Shown: positions 51,446 through 58,771 of the stretch, piece after piece
Position numbering within the stretch: position 1 is the stretch's first letter
How the letters are laid out: the number at the start of each line of letters is the position of its first letter
Origin: Ruminococcus flavefaciens
GTDB lineage: Bacteria > Bacillota > Clostridia > Oscillospirales > Ruminococcaceae
Direction of reading: 5' to 3'
DNA: 58,771 nt
Assembly (NCBI RefSeq): GCF_900116855.1
Contig: NZ_UETD01000018.1
Location: 1-58,771, forward strand
Made by a program: the position numbers and the translations under genes
The notes under the pieces: model-generated
Seen by the model: the letters and a program-made list of their open reading frames with translations, nothing else
Told to the model about the DNA's origin: nothing
The model's database searches: none

Positions 51446-52108
51446 TCAAATTATTTTGCCGTCGGATATCTCAATTATTCTGTTGCATTGCTTTGCAATT
51501 TCAAGGTCGTGAGTAACAATTATAACAGTTTTTCCTTTACGGTTAAGTGCGTGAAAAAGCTCCATAATCTCAGCCGATGTTTTTGAATCCAACGCACCTG
51601 TAGGTTCATCGGCAAGGACAACAGAAGGCTCGTTAACAATCGCTCTTGCTATTGCAACACGTTGTTTCTGACCGCCTGAGAGCTTATTAACGGACTTCTT
51701 TGCCATTGAGTCCATTCCAACTGATTTTAATGCATTCATAGCTTTTGTTTTCTTATCTGATATCTTTTTTCTTGAAAAATCAAGTGGGAGTAACACGTTT
51801 TCTATGCATGAAAAATCATCTACCAATGCAAAATCCTGCATAACCATTCCTATTTTTTTATTTCTGATTTCAGCAAGTTTTTTTTCGCTTAAGTTTCTTA
51901 CAAGTGTATCATCAATACAGTATTTTCCGCTCTCATAGCTGTCGATACAGGCAAGTATGTGAAGCAGTGTTGATTTACCTGCACCTGATTTACCTATAAT
52001 CGCTACAAGTTCACCATCATTCACTTTGAGATCAATCCCTTTTAATGCTTCAAATTCATTAGATTTACCTTTATTGTATACCTTATGAACGCTTTCTAAT
52101 TTCAGCAT
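51446..52108 (-). CDS. MacB/LolD-type ABC transporter ATPase
   Basis: A 220-residue ATPase: Walker A GKSGAGKSTLLH, Q-loop VMQDFALVDDF, signature LSGGQKQRVAIARA, Walker B VVLADEPTGALD and H-loop VTHD. The subfamily is that which pairs with FtsX-like permeases in export or in antimicrobial-peptide resistance and sensing. It is the last gene of the operon (AgrB, two permeases, ATPase), 12 bases after the second permease with a strong AAGGAGG. Confidence 0.88.
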   Translation of the reverse strand: MLKLESVHKVYNKGKSNEFEALKGIDLKVNDGELVAIIGKSGAGKSTLLHILACIDSYESGKYCIDDTLVRNLSEKKLAEIRNKKIGMVMQDFALVDDFSCIENVLLPLDFSRKKISDKKTKAMNALKSVGMDSMAKKSVNKLSGGQKQRVAIARAIVNEPSVVLADEPTGALDSKTSAEIMELFHALNRKGKTVIIVTHDLEIAKQCNRIIEISDGKII

Positions 52109-52120
52109 ATTGGTTCCTCC

Positions 52121-53341
52121 TTAATTTGATTTTAAAACTTGATTTGGTGTGCTTTTACCGACAATCTGTAATGGCAGTATCATAGAAAGTGTCATATATA
52201 ATAACACCACTATCACACATCCGATTATTTGCCATATGCCTAATTCTATCACCGTTCTTCCGAATAATCCTGTTTGTTTAATTACTAATGTTGAAATCAA
52301 ACTTATGACAAAAGAGAAACTTACACATATAAGTGATGACCAACAATTAATAAGTGCACACTGTTTCCATTTTAGACCACAAACATAGAAAATCGCATAA
52401 TTTTTGATCTGTTTTTTAGCTGAAAGTGCAGATGTACTTATTGCGCCTACCATAGTTAAAATGAATATGCTGATGAATATTGGTATTAATGTACGAATTT
52501 GCGAAAAAATATAACTTAAGCTGTTCTTTTTCATGTTTGCTGCACTATCAAAATATTGAACACGAACTTTTTTCAAAATCTGATCATTAAGTTCAATCTG
52601 CTCATCTGTGACACTATCATCATAAGTCACTAACAAATTTCCATTAAGTTGCATTATTACGGGTTTGTCAATCAAATCCTTTTGCAGCATAATAAATGTT
52701 GGTCTACCTTCTCTTTCAAAAGAGTAGTCGCGGTAAAGATTTCTATAGTCAAGTGAGTTGTGCGAACGCAAAGATGTGTCAAGTATTTTCGTATTGTCCT
52801 TAATAATGCCTATTATTTCAGCGTTAAATCCGACGCCATCTAATCCGAGAAATATCTTGTCACCAGTTTTTAAGCCATATGGATTGCACGTTACAACTAC
52901 CGGAACGGTTTCCGCCGTGGGGCTATTAACTTCAAACCAATGTCCGCTTTCTAATTCAGGCGTAAATAACTCTGCAAATTCATCGTCATAACTTATGAAT
53001 TTATCGTGTAGTTTTTCAGTGTCGTTCGTTTGTTCATTATCAATATCATCAAGAAAAACATCATATTCTGCGATTACATCTTTCTCGCCTTCGATCATAC
53101 TACATATTTCGTCTTTAGTTCTTAATGTAACACCGGTTTCAGGGTTGATTGCATTGATCATATTGTAGTAGTAACCATTACTATTCATAAACGTTTTAAA
53201 AGGCATATAGTAGGTGAAACGGGATACGATAGTAGAGATAATGCTAATCAAAATAACAAATACAATAGACATTTGAAGTATGGTTAGTATATTCATAAGT
53301 AGATTTTGCTTTAAGTTCTTCATACCAAGTTTGAACAGCAT
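52121..53341 (-). CDS. FtsX-like ABC transporter permease 2
   Basis: A 406-residue permease: one N-terminal transmembrane helix (~15-37), an extracellular domain of ~220 residues, then three helices (about 283-305, 330-355, 370-392) typical of MacB/FtsX permeases. The start overlaps the stop of permease 1 (TAATG). With its partner and the ATPase it forms a mechanotransmission-type transporter. Confidence 0.82.
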   Translation of the reverse strand: MLFKLGMKNLKQNLLMNILTILQMSIVFVILISIISTIVSRFTYYMPFKTFMNSNGYYYNMINAINPETGVTLRTKDEICSMIEGEKDVIAEYDVFLDDIDNEQTNDTEKLHDKFISYDDEFAELFTPELESGHWFEVNSPTAETVPVVVTCNPYGLKTGDKIFLGLDGVGFNAEIIGIIKDNTKILDTSLRSHNSLDYRNLYRDYSFEREGRPTFIMLQKDLIDKPVIMQLNGNLLVTYDDSVTDEQIELNDQILKKVRVQYFDSAANMKKNSLSYIFSQIRTLIPIFISIFILTMVGAISTSALSAKKQIKNYAIFYVCGLKWKQCALINCWSSLICVSFSFVISLISTLVIKQTGLFGRTVIELGIWQIIGCVIVVLLYMTLSMILPLQIVGKSTPNQVLKSN

Positions 53342-54525
53342 TAGCTCTCCCTCCTTGCTTCGTTGATTGTTTTTCTAAGAAATCTCAAAATCATTATTAA
53401 TAAGACAAATATTGTACTGAAAATATAAATTGCAAATATGAGCAAATACAATTTTATGTTGTAGGCACCTTCAATGTACTCGAAATACTTAGACAAATAC
53501 GGAAGTACAAATTTGGCATAAAAAACTGTAGTTAAAGTAAACAGCGGAATTGCAATAATCATACATTCACTTATAAACAGGAATAAGATTTTACTTCTTG
53601 TACAGCCACAAATCTGGAAAATTGCGAGAGTTTTAGTTCTTTTTGAAAGGATATATTTATAAAGCACAGAAAAATTGATTGCAGCAAGTAAAGCTATAAG
53701 AACAGAAATTGCAGTTATTGTATTATAAAGATAGTAGTTTTCTGATTCGGGAATATCAAGTTCAGGAACGGAAACGCTATTGCCGAAAATGCTCTCAAAA
53801 TTATTCTTAATATCCTGATATTCCGATATTGTCATAGAATCTTTAAAGACAATGCCTATCCAATTTTGAAAAGTTGTTTCCTCGTCAAGCGATTCAAAGG
53901 GGAAAAATGGAGTTGCCAGCTGTTTATGATAACCAATGACTTCATATTCCTTGTTTTGTATCTGAACCCATCGCTTTTCGCCTTCAACCCTTGTTGTTAT
54001 CTCTTTGGTACAACCTAAATCCATTTGTCCATCTTCAATAATCCTGACTATTGCAACTTTATCACCATTTGTTTCTTGAGCATCATTGAAGTATTCGCCA
54101 CTGACCAGATTACCATTGTTTTTTAGATTTTCTTCAAAACGTGCTGAATGCTTTATTCTTCCGTTTTCAGCGACAAAATACATCATAATAGCGTTCCACG
54201 GTTGGTCAGGATCGTTTTGCTTTGAGTAAAACGGCTCAATAATAGGACTGGCAACATACATTTTCATAGAACTATTTGTTGAATCAGATATAGAAAAAAT
54301 GCATTCTTTTAACTTCTGCTTTGTCACATCGTCAGGATTGTTAATTGTGATTACCATTTCAGTAAGATCGCTTGTTTCTTCTTTCTTCACAACATTGTAG
54401 TTCTGATATAGACCATATGAAAAGTTGATAATAAATGAAGATGTTACAATACAGAGCAAAACAAGAAGAAAAATCATTTTTTCTGTTTTAATAAATGATT
54501 TCAAATTTTTGAATAAATATCTCAT
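53341..54525 (-). CDS. FtsX-like ABC transporter permease 1
   Basis: A 394-residue permease with the same topology: N-terminal helix (~18-38), a large extracellular domain and three C-terminal helices; LYKYILSKRTKTLAIFQICG is the FtsX-core coupling segment. It begins 13 bases after agrB, so it is co-transcribed with it. The external domain may bind a peptide substrate. Confidence 0.82.
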   Translation of the reverse strand: MRYLFKNLKSFIKTEKMIFLLVLLCIVTSSFIINFSYGLYQNYNVVKKEETSDLTEMVITINNPDDVTKQKLKECIFSISDSTNSSMKMYVASPIIEPFYSKQNDPDQPWNAIMMYFVAENGRIKHSARFEENLKNNGNLVSGEYFNDAQETNGDKVAIVRIIEDGQMDLGCTKEITTRVEGEKRWVQIQNKEYEVIGYHKQLATPFFPFESLDEETTFQNWIGIVFKDSMTISEYQDIKNNFESIFGNSVSVPELDIPESENYYLYNTITAISVLIALLAAINFSVLYKYILSKRTKTLAIFQICGCTRSKILFLFISECMIIAIPLFTLTTVFYAKFVLPYLSKYFEYIEGAYNIKLYLLIFAIYIFSTIFVLLIMILRFLRKTINEARRES

Positions 54526-54538
54526 AATTTTACCTCTA

Positions 54539-55105
54539 TTATTTAGTTTGTATCATACATAACACCGAAACTGCAAAAACTGTAATTACAATAATTGTAG
54601 CTTCAATAGTATGTTGATTTATGTAAAGAAGAATACTGAGAACGTATAAAAGAATTGATGTTATTACAGCTGTAATTTTCCAATATACTCTTTTCTTCTC
54701 CTCTATTGGTTTATTAATATTGTCGACTGGAGCAAGCCAAATGATAATTGTTTCAGCTGGCAAGAATAGGAATGTTAATAGGGCAAAGGAGGTCTGTATT
54801 TCATAAGCTGCCTTGCTGAATACTATTACAAATAATGCTATTGTCGTGAATATAAAATTGCATTTCAAGTATGTTTTAGCATGATATCCGCCTGTCATGC
54901 TTCTAAGCGAAATAAATATGACATAGAATATCATTGCATTAATGAGTGAATCAAACAACAATCCGATAGCCAATGTTATCAAAAATCCGATTATACTTGA
55001 TATTGTTATTTCAACTCCATAAGTATATACATCTTTTGCATCCTTAGGTATAATATTGTGCTTTACAAATTGATCGGAAATCAGAGTGCTTAGTCTATTT
55101 ATCAT
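54539..55105 (-). CDS. agrB: AgrB-family peptide-processing membrane protease
   Basis: A 188-residue membrane protein with about five helices and the AgrB motif SMTGGYHAKTYLKC, supplying the catalytic His and Cys that cut and cyclise AgrD-type propeptides. The ATG at 55105 follows AAGGAGG. In agr loci agrD normally lies next to agrB, but only 13 bases separate agrB from the permease gene and no peptide gene is visible in the 96-base leader. The substrate is therefore missing or encoded elsewhere. Confidence 0.85.
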   Translation of the reverse strand: MINRLSTLISDQFVKHNIIPKDAKDVYTYGVEITISSIIGFLITLAIGLLFDSLINAMIFYVIFISLRSMTGGYHAKTYLKCNFIFTTIALFVIVFSKAAYEIQTSFALLTFLFLPAETIIIWLAPVDNINKPIEEKKRVYWKITAVITSILLYVLSILLYINQHTIEATIIVITVFAVSVLCMIQTK

Positions 55106-55127
55106 CGTCACTCCTCCTTACAAGCAC

Positions 55128-55156
55128 AGTATAACTTCAAATATTGTCTCCGTCAA
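55128..55156 (-). promoter_or_regulatory. promoter of the agrB-transporter operon
   Basis: Minus strand TTGACG (55156-55151), 17 bases, TATACT (55133-55128), 22 bases before the ATG. Confidence 0.75.
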
Positions 55157-55160
55157 TAAT

Positions 55161-55199
55161 TTTGTCCCCAAACGACTAAAAAAGTCATTTGGGGACAAA
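55161..55199. promoter_or_regulatory. 39-bp palindrome abutting the agrB promoter
   Basis: TTTGTCCCCAAACGACT, AAAAA, AGTCATTTGGGGACAAA: 16 of 17 arm positions pair. It starts 4 bases upstream of the -35 box and ends 2 bases from the kinase stop. It has no T-tract on the minus strand, so an operator for the LytTR regulator fits as well as a terminator. Confidence 0.65.
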
Positions 55200-55201
55200 T
55201 T

Positions 55202-56500
55202 TCAGATATTAAGTAAAGCATTTACAATGAAAAAACCGTCTTTTTCATATATATCCACCATACCATTATGTGAATCTGCCAAAACTCTGACAGTTTTCAA
55301 TCCGTATCCGTGATGCTGCTTATCGGCCTTTGTTGTGTGTAATTGTCTGTTTACTGATATTACTGAATCTGCTATCCTGTTTTTTATAAGGATACTATAA
55401 TAGTCCGATTTTTCAAATATATTCAAAATGATCTCAGGCTTAACATCTTTCAATTTCTCCGACGCTTCGATTGCATTATCAAGCAGATTTGAAAGAATAA
55501 TTGAAATATCTCGTTCAAAGCTCTCCGGAATATCTGCTGTGAGCGTGCAGACAACCGATATACCTTTTTGTTCAGCAATAGAAAATTTGTAGTTTATCAC
55601 TGAATCAATTATCTTGTTTGATGTGAAAATAAAATTGTAGCCTTTCAGCTTTTCGGAAGAAAGCTTTTCTTTGATATATTCTTCGAGTTTTATATAATTC
55701 TTGTCTTCCAGTACTCCCTGTATATAGGCAAGTTCATGGACATAATCATGTCTCATTTCTGAAAGATTGTCATATTGCACCTTGATCTTCTCTATCATTT
55801 CAGATTGCTGCTTAAGGCTGAGCTTTAAAAGCTCGGTTTCTGTTTGTTCAGTGTTGTTTTGATTGATCTTTATCATGAATTTAAATGCAACTACATCAAG
55901 AGCAATAAGCAATACTACTATTGCAATGAAAATGTATAATTGATTCCAAAGCTCTATACTTAGCGAATATAAGAAAAAAGCAATAATAAAAGTTATTGTG
56001 AAACTTGATGATACAAGAATCCATTCATCACGTTTGAATAGAAATGCTTGTTTTTGCCTGAAAAAGACAATAAGCTGAGTTACTACAAAATAAAGCATTT
56101 TTGTCAAAAACAGAATTATTATTCGTTCTGTTCCTGTTGCAACCGTCATATCATAGGCTGATTTGCTAAACAAATATGAGAATATGTACAAAATCGGCAA
56201 GTTTATAAGATAGAATAGGGTACAGCTTATTACGGCTATAATAAACTTTTCAAAAGTTGAATTTTTTAAATACAATAACGAAAACAAAAATAAAATTACT
56301 GCAAACCCACCCATTGCAAGAAATTCTGCTTTTACAAGCATAGTACCAAAATAGTCCCATAAGCTAAGAGCCAGTGTACCTCCAATGATTTTTAGATAAT
56401 AATGCTTATTATCTTTCAGCCTAAAATAGCCTATATTGAATATAAGGGCAAGAAACGATTCTGCCACAATAGCTATTATTTCTACAATTGTCCACATCAT
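55202..56500 (-). CDS. AgrC-like GHKL sensor histidine kinase
   Basis: A 432-residue kinase. The N-terminal ~200 residues are six transmembrane helices (receptor part); the H-box is RHDYVHELAYIQGVL and the GHKL ATPase has ILSNLLDNAIEAS (N-box) and HHGYGLKTVR (G-box). This is the AgrC/HPK10 class that senses peptide signals. It overlaps the response-regulator gene by 4 bases. Likely senses the peptide handled by the AgrB downstream, or an antimicrobial peptide exported by the transporter. Confidence 0.85.
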   Translation of the reverse strand: MMWTIVEIIAIVAESFLALIFNIGYFRLKDNKHYYLKIIGGTLALSLWDYFGTMLVKAEFLAMGGFAVILFLFSLLYLKNSTFEKFIIAVISCTLFYLINLPILYIFSYLFSKSAYDMTVATGTERIIILFLTKMLYFVVTQLIVFFRQKQAFLFKRDEWILVSSSFTITFIIAFFLYSLSIELWNQLYIFIAIVVLLIALDVVAFKFMIKINQNNTEQTETELLKLSLKQQSEMIEKIKVQYDNLSEMRHDYVHELAYIQGVLEDKNYIKLEEYIKEKLSSEKLKGYNFIFTSNKIIDSVINYKFSIAEQKGISVVCTLTADIPESFERDISIILSNLLDNAIEASEKLKDVKPEIILNIFEKSDYYSILIKNRIADSVISVNRQLHTTKADKQHHGYGLKTVRVLADSHNGMVDIYEKDGFFIVNALLNI

Positions 56501-57228
56501 AGGGTATCCTCATTTCTTAGCAGTTTCATGAACAGTTCTTGTATTTCAGTCTTTTTTCCATGACTTATTGGGATTTCGCTCCCATCGGACATTAGTAATG
56601 ATTTAGCATTTATACTCCGTATAAACCTATAATTAACAAGATATGATTTATGAACTCTGATAAAACCTAACGTTTTTGTAAGCTGTTCAAGTTGAGATAA
56701 GCTGTATTTTCTCGAAAGAATTCTCGCGTCTTTTTCGCTTTTATTCGTGTAATATACATCATGTCGTACAGCGAAAAACTGAATAATGTCATTAACTTTT
56801 TCACTGATTGAATCTCCGTTTTGAAGTTCGAGAGAAAGCATTTTGTATTTAATTTGTGTTCTGCTACAATACGAGCTTATTGCTTCAATGGTTTCAGATT
56901 TCAGGTTAGTTTTGCGTATAAATCTGTACGGAGTGAATTTGATAGTTTCAAACACAAAATGCGGATGAGCCGATACAAAGATTAAATCAAAGTTTTGATT
57001 ATTATTTCTTAATTCGGATGCAATATCTATTCCGGATATCTCAGGCATATCTATATCCATAAATACAAGGTCATATTTATTCTTTGCAAGAGATTTTTTA
57101 AAATCTTTCCCAGTATTAAATGTTTCTAATTCTACAACCACATGATATTCAGAAAACGTGTCACATATAATTTTTTTATAAATAGTAATGAATTTATTCT
57201 CATCATCTACTATTGCTATTTTGAGCAT
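56497..57228 (-). CDS. AgrA-like LytTR response regulator
   Basis: The start at 57228 (second ATG; GGGGGA 8 bases upstream) gives 243 residues. The receiver domain has the phospho-Asp in DLVFMDIDMPEISGIDIA and a conserved Lys near position 107. The LytTR DNA-binding domain spans ~150-240 (LGFIRVHKSYLVNYRFI). It probably controls the agrB operon promoter. Tandem with the kinase under one promoter. Confidence 0.85.
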   Translation of the reverse strand: MLKIAIVDDENKFITIYKKIICDTFSEYHVVVELETFNTGKDFKKSLAKNKYDLVFMDIDMPEISGIDIASELRNNNQNFDLIFVSAHPHFVFETIKFTPYRFIRKTNLKSETIEAISSYCSRTQIKYKMLSLELQNGDSISEKVNDIIQFFAVRHDVYYTNKSEKDARILSRKYSLSQLEQLTKTLGFIRVHKSYLVNYRFIRSINAKSLLMSDGSEIPISHGKKTEIQELFMKLLRNEDTL

Positions 57229-57260
57229 ACACATCTTCCCCCTTTTTTAGGATTAGCTTA

Positions 57261-57289
57261 ATTATACCACAATAATAAGCATCTATCAA
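57261..57289 (-). promoter_or_regulatory. promoter of the two-component system
   Basis: Minus strand TTGATA (57289-57284), 17 bases, TATAAT (57266-57261), overlapping the 3' end of the DUF6076 gene. Confidence 0.75.
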
Positions 57290-58287
57290 TCTATCCGATG
57301 AATAGCCTCCCTGAACTTTTCCTCTGACAACTCTCCTGACATGAAAGACATCTTTGCAGTATGAAGCTCCCTGAGCCAGTCGGCATAATCGTTATAGGAC
57401 AAGTCCTTGCCCAGCTTTTCGTCATCGAGTTTAAGTTCGTACCGCTCGACACGCCTATAATTGCGATTGATAGCTCTGTCATAGTCCGCGAGGAGCTCGC
57501 TGTGATTTATCCTGAATTTATATATCTGCTGCGGACCTATCTGTTTACAGGTGCGCCCGTCATCATCCCTGACCCGATCACAGTATCGGGTCTTTTTCTT
57601 TGTCTTGGGCTTGAAAAAATGTCCGCAGTAGTCGCACTGACTGAAACTCGTATCATATTCCATTGCGTGCAGGAAGATGTACCATATATAGGCAGGCAGG
57701 TTGTCAAAACGGTAACCTCTGCTATATGGCAGCTTAGGTCTTGTCATCTGAAACATTTCCGTGCCGACATCTGTATGAGCAATGACTTGTTCAAACTGGC
57801 ACTTGAAAATTGTTTCCCTGCCTAAGAATGCTTTGGTTGTCTTCTCTTCGTGACTACCCTCGAACCTGCAATACGCATCGGCGATAGTAAAGAAGATGTT
57901 TTGAGTGTGTACCATATCTCGCAGCATTTCAACAGCGTGATCCTTATACTCAAAAAGCTCTTCATAACTTGATATATCATAACTGTCAACATACAGCTTT
58001 GTACACAGCAGAAAGCTGTACACTGGTTCTTCCTGACAAAAGATCTCAGCGGTATATCCAACAGCTCGGCACACGCTCAAAAGTTCATCAGGAGTCGTGT
58101 TCTCCTTGGTATATGCTTTCAGTTTGTCAAGAAGTCTGTTGAATGGCGTCAGATCGATCTCAAGAAAGTCTATCAGTTGCTGCTCAAAAGTTATCTCAGG
58201 CAGCTCAGTCGCTTCCTCTCCATCGTACATAAAGCGCCTGATAGTATGTTTATTTGGGAAAACGTACAGTCCACGGCTCAGATACAT
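57286..58287 (-). CDS. DUF6076-like protein with zinc-binding motif
   Basis: From the ATG at 58287 (TTTGGAGGC, 6 bases upstream) the protein has 333 residues. It is mainly helical, with a zinc-binding motif CDYCGHFFKPKTKKKTRYC (about residues 215-235) followed by a helical tail (YDRAINRNYRRVERYEL, then YADWLRELHTAKMSF). The 37245 fragment resembles this tail. Such genes are abundant in ruminococcal accessory DNA; the function is unknown. Next to the right copy of the long inverted repeat. Confidence 0.65.
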   Translation of the reverse strand: MYLSRGLYVFPNKHTIRRFMYDGEEATELPEITFEQQLIDFLEIDLTPFNRLLDKLKAYTKENTTPDELLSVCRAVGYTAEIFCQEEPVYSFLLCTKLYVDSYDISSYEELFEYKDHAVEMLRDMVHTQNIFFTIADAYCRFEGSHEEKTTKAFLGRETIFKCQFEQVIAHTDVGTEMFQMTRPKLPYSRGYRFDNLPAYIWYIFLHAMEYDTSFSQCDYCGHFFKPKTKKKTRYCDRVRDDDGRTCKQIGPQQIYKFRINHSELLADYDRAINRNYRRVERYELKLDDEKLGKDLSYNDYADWLRELHTAKMSFMSGELSEEKFREAIHRID

Positions 58288-58434
58288 AAGTTTTGCCTCC
58301 AAAGATAGGTTACCACTATTATAGCACACATCATATTGAAATGGAAGTATAAATAAACAATTGAGTTTCATTTCGCATTTATTATGTGAAAAAAGTCTGT
58401 TATGATTGGAACTGAGGAAGAGTCTTCGGACTTA

Positions 58435-58751
58435 GACAGCAACTTGAAAATTGAATATGGGATCAGGAGTTACGTTGTTTCCGATGGTGGGGCGGTGAGC
58501 CGTACCAGCCCAGAGATGCGCGATGACCTCGAAAGAGCGAGCGATAACATCTCTGGTTTCACATAGCGCAGATGTGAAGTAAGCGATGAAAGTCGGGAAC
58601 GGATACTTACACTCAGCCACAGTCCGAGCGTGATAAAACCGTCGCAGGCAATGGGAGTGTGCCGGGGCAGCCGAGCATTTAGGTTGTCTATGAGTCCGAT
58701 GTGCAGTCGGGCGGCTTCTGATTCGGTCAGGCAGGAGTGCGGCGGATACCA
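58435..58751 (-). repeat. right copy of the ~310-bp near-identical inverted repeat
   Basis: Reverse complement of 2886-3196 with only a handful of differences, all but one near the outer end. Opposite orientation to the left copy, so the two bracket about 55 kb as inverted repeats. Internal pairings (CCAGAGATG/CATCTCTGG with a CTC-GAAA-GAG inner hairpin, TTCACAT/ATGTGAA) are the same in both. Confidence 0.85.
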
Positions 58752-58771
58752 CTGTGAGTTCACAGCAGGTC

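Noticed and set aside
58435..58751. Group II intron domain V or a known large RNA (ROOL/GOLLD/RNase P)
   Set aside because: GAUGAAAGUC and GNRA-like loops are suggestive, but the conserved domain V and RNase P strings are absent and I cannot match a named RNA.
1..58771. CRISPR arrays, rRNA genes and complete tRNA genes
   Set aside because: None seen on either strand; only a tRNA 3' fragment at 45150-45185.

Overview
The window looks like a piece of a Ruminococcus-type (Clostridia, Oscillospirales) genome. The clearest host marker is a secreted GH16 glycanase at 19.7-21.6 kb that ends in a type I dockerin, the hallmark of cellulosomal ruminococci. Gene style (AGGAGG ribosome sites, consensus TTGACA-17-TATAAT promoters, agr/LytTR signalling, TndX-type recombinases) also fits low-to-mid GC Firmicutes. 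Base composition is mosaic: about 11.3-23.3 kb is GC-rich and carries ordinary chromosomal genes, while most of the rest is AT-rich, accessory and full of defence and mobility genes.

Layout. 0-3.4 kb: mobile-element debris (partial gene, MobC-like stub, possible oriT, RepA-like ATPase with short repeats upstream) and the left copy of a ~310-bp repeat. 3.4-9.8 kb: a zinc-ribbon protein, a caspase-like protease with its own promoter and terminator, a ydjGHI-like membrane-stress operon (SPFH, membrane and zinc-ribbon/coiled-coil proteins) and an XRE regulator. 9.9-12 kb: a coiled-coil membrane protein and a rhomboid-like protein. 12-23.3 kb: a housekeeping segment with an Uup-like ABC-F protein, a macro-NADAR fusion, small metabolic genes, a SUKH/esterase pair, the GH16-dockerin enzyme, an IS21 relic and an M24 peptidase.

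23.8-45.1 kb is a defence island. In order: a two-gene PD-(D/E)XK nuclease module; an AT-rich four-gene operon headed by a papain/C39-like cysteine peptidase whose three partners I do not recognise (the best candidate for an undescribed system); an AAA-PDDEXK_9 protein; an overlapping pair of large serine recombinases, one without a catalytic domain; an ASCH/GNAT/AbiH group; a possibly truncated protein; an MvaI/BcnI-type restriction-modification system with an AbrB-like small gene and a co-directional AAA ATPase; and a type II-short CBASS operon (HNH-SAVED effector, CD-NTase, E2-like protein). The CBASS promoter carries a CIRCE/HrcA heat-shock operator with one mismatch, and the effector's 5' end is frameshifted at an A7 tract. 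Both are notable.

45.1-48.4 kb: a tRNA 3'-end remnant, a TndX-family recombinase, a TnpW-like protein, a DNA segment shared with the left end, and a winged-helix regulator. 48.5-51.2 kb: a DUF6076-like truncated gene and an AlbA_2/HATPase regulator. 51.4-57.2 kb: an agr-like module (LytTR regulator, AgrC-like kinase, AgrB) followed by a MacB/FtsX-type ABC transporter; no AgrD is visible. 57.3-58.8 kb: a DUF6076 gene and the inverted right copy of the ~310-bp repeat. All domain calls come from reading motifs; no database search was run.
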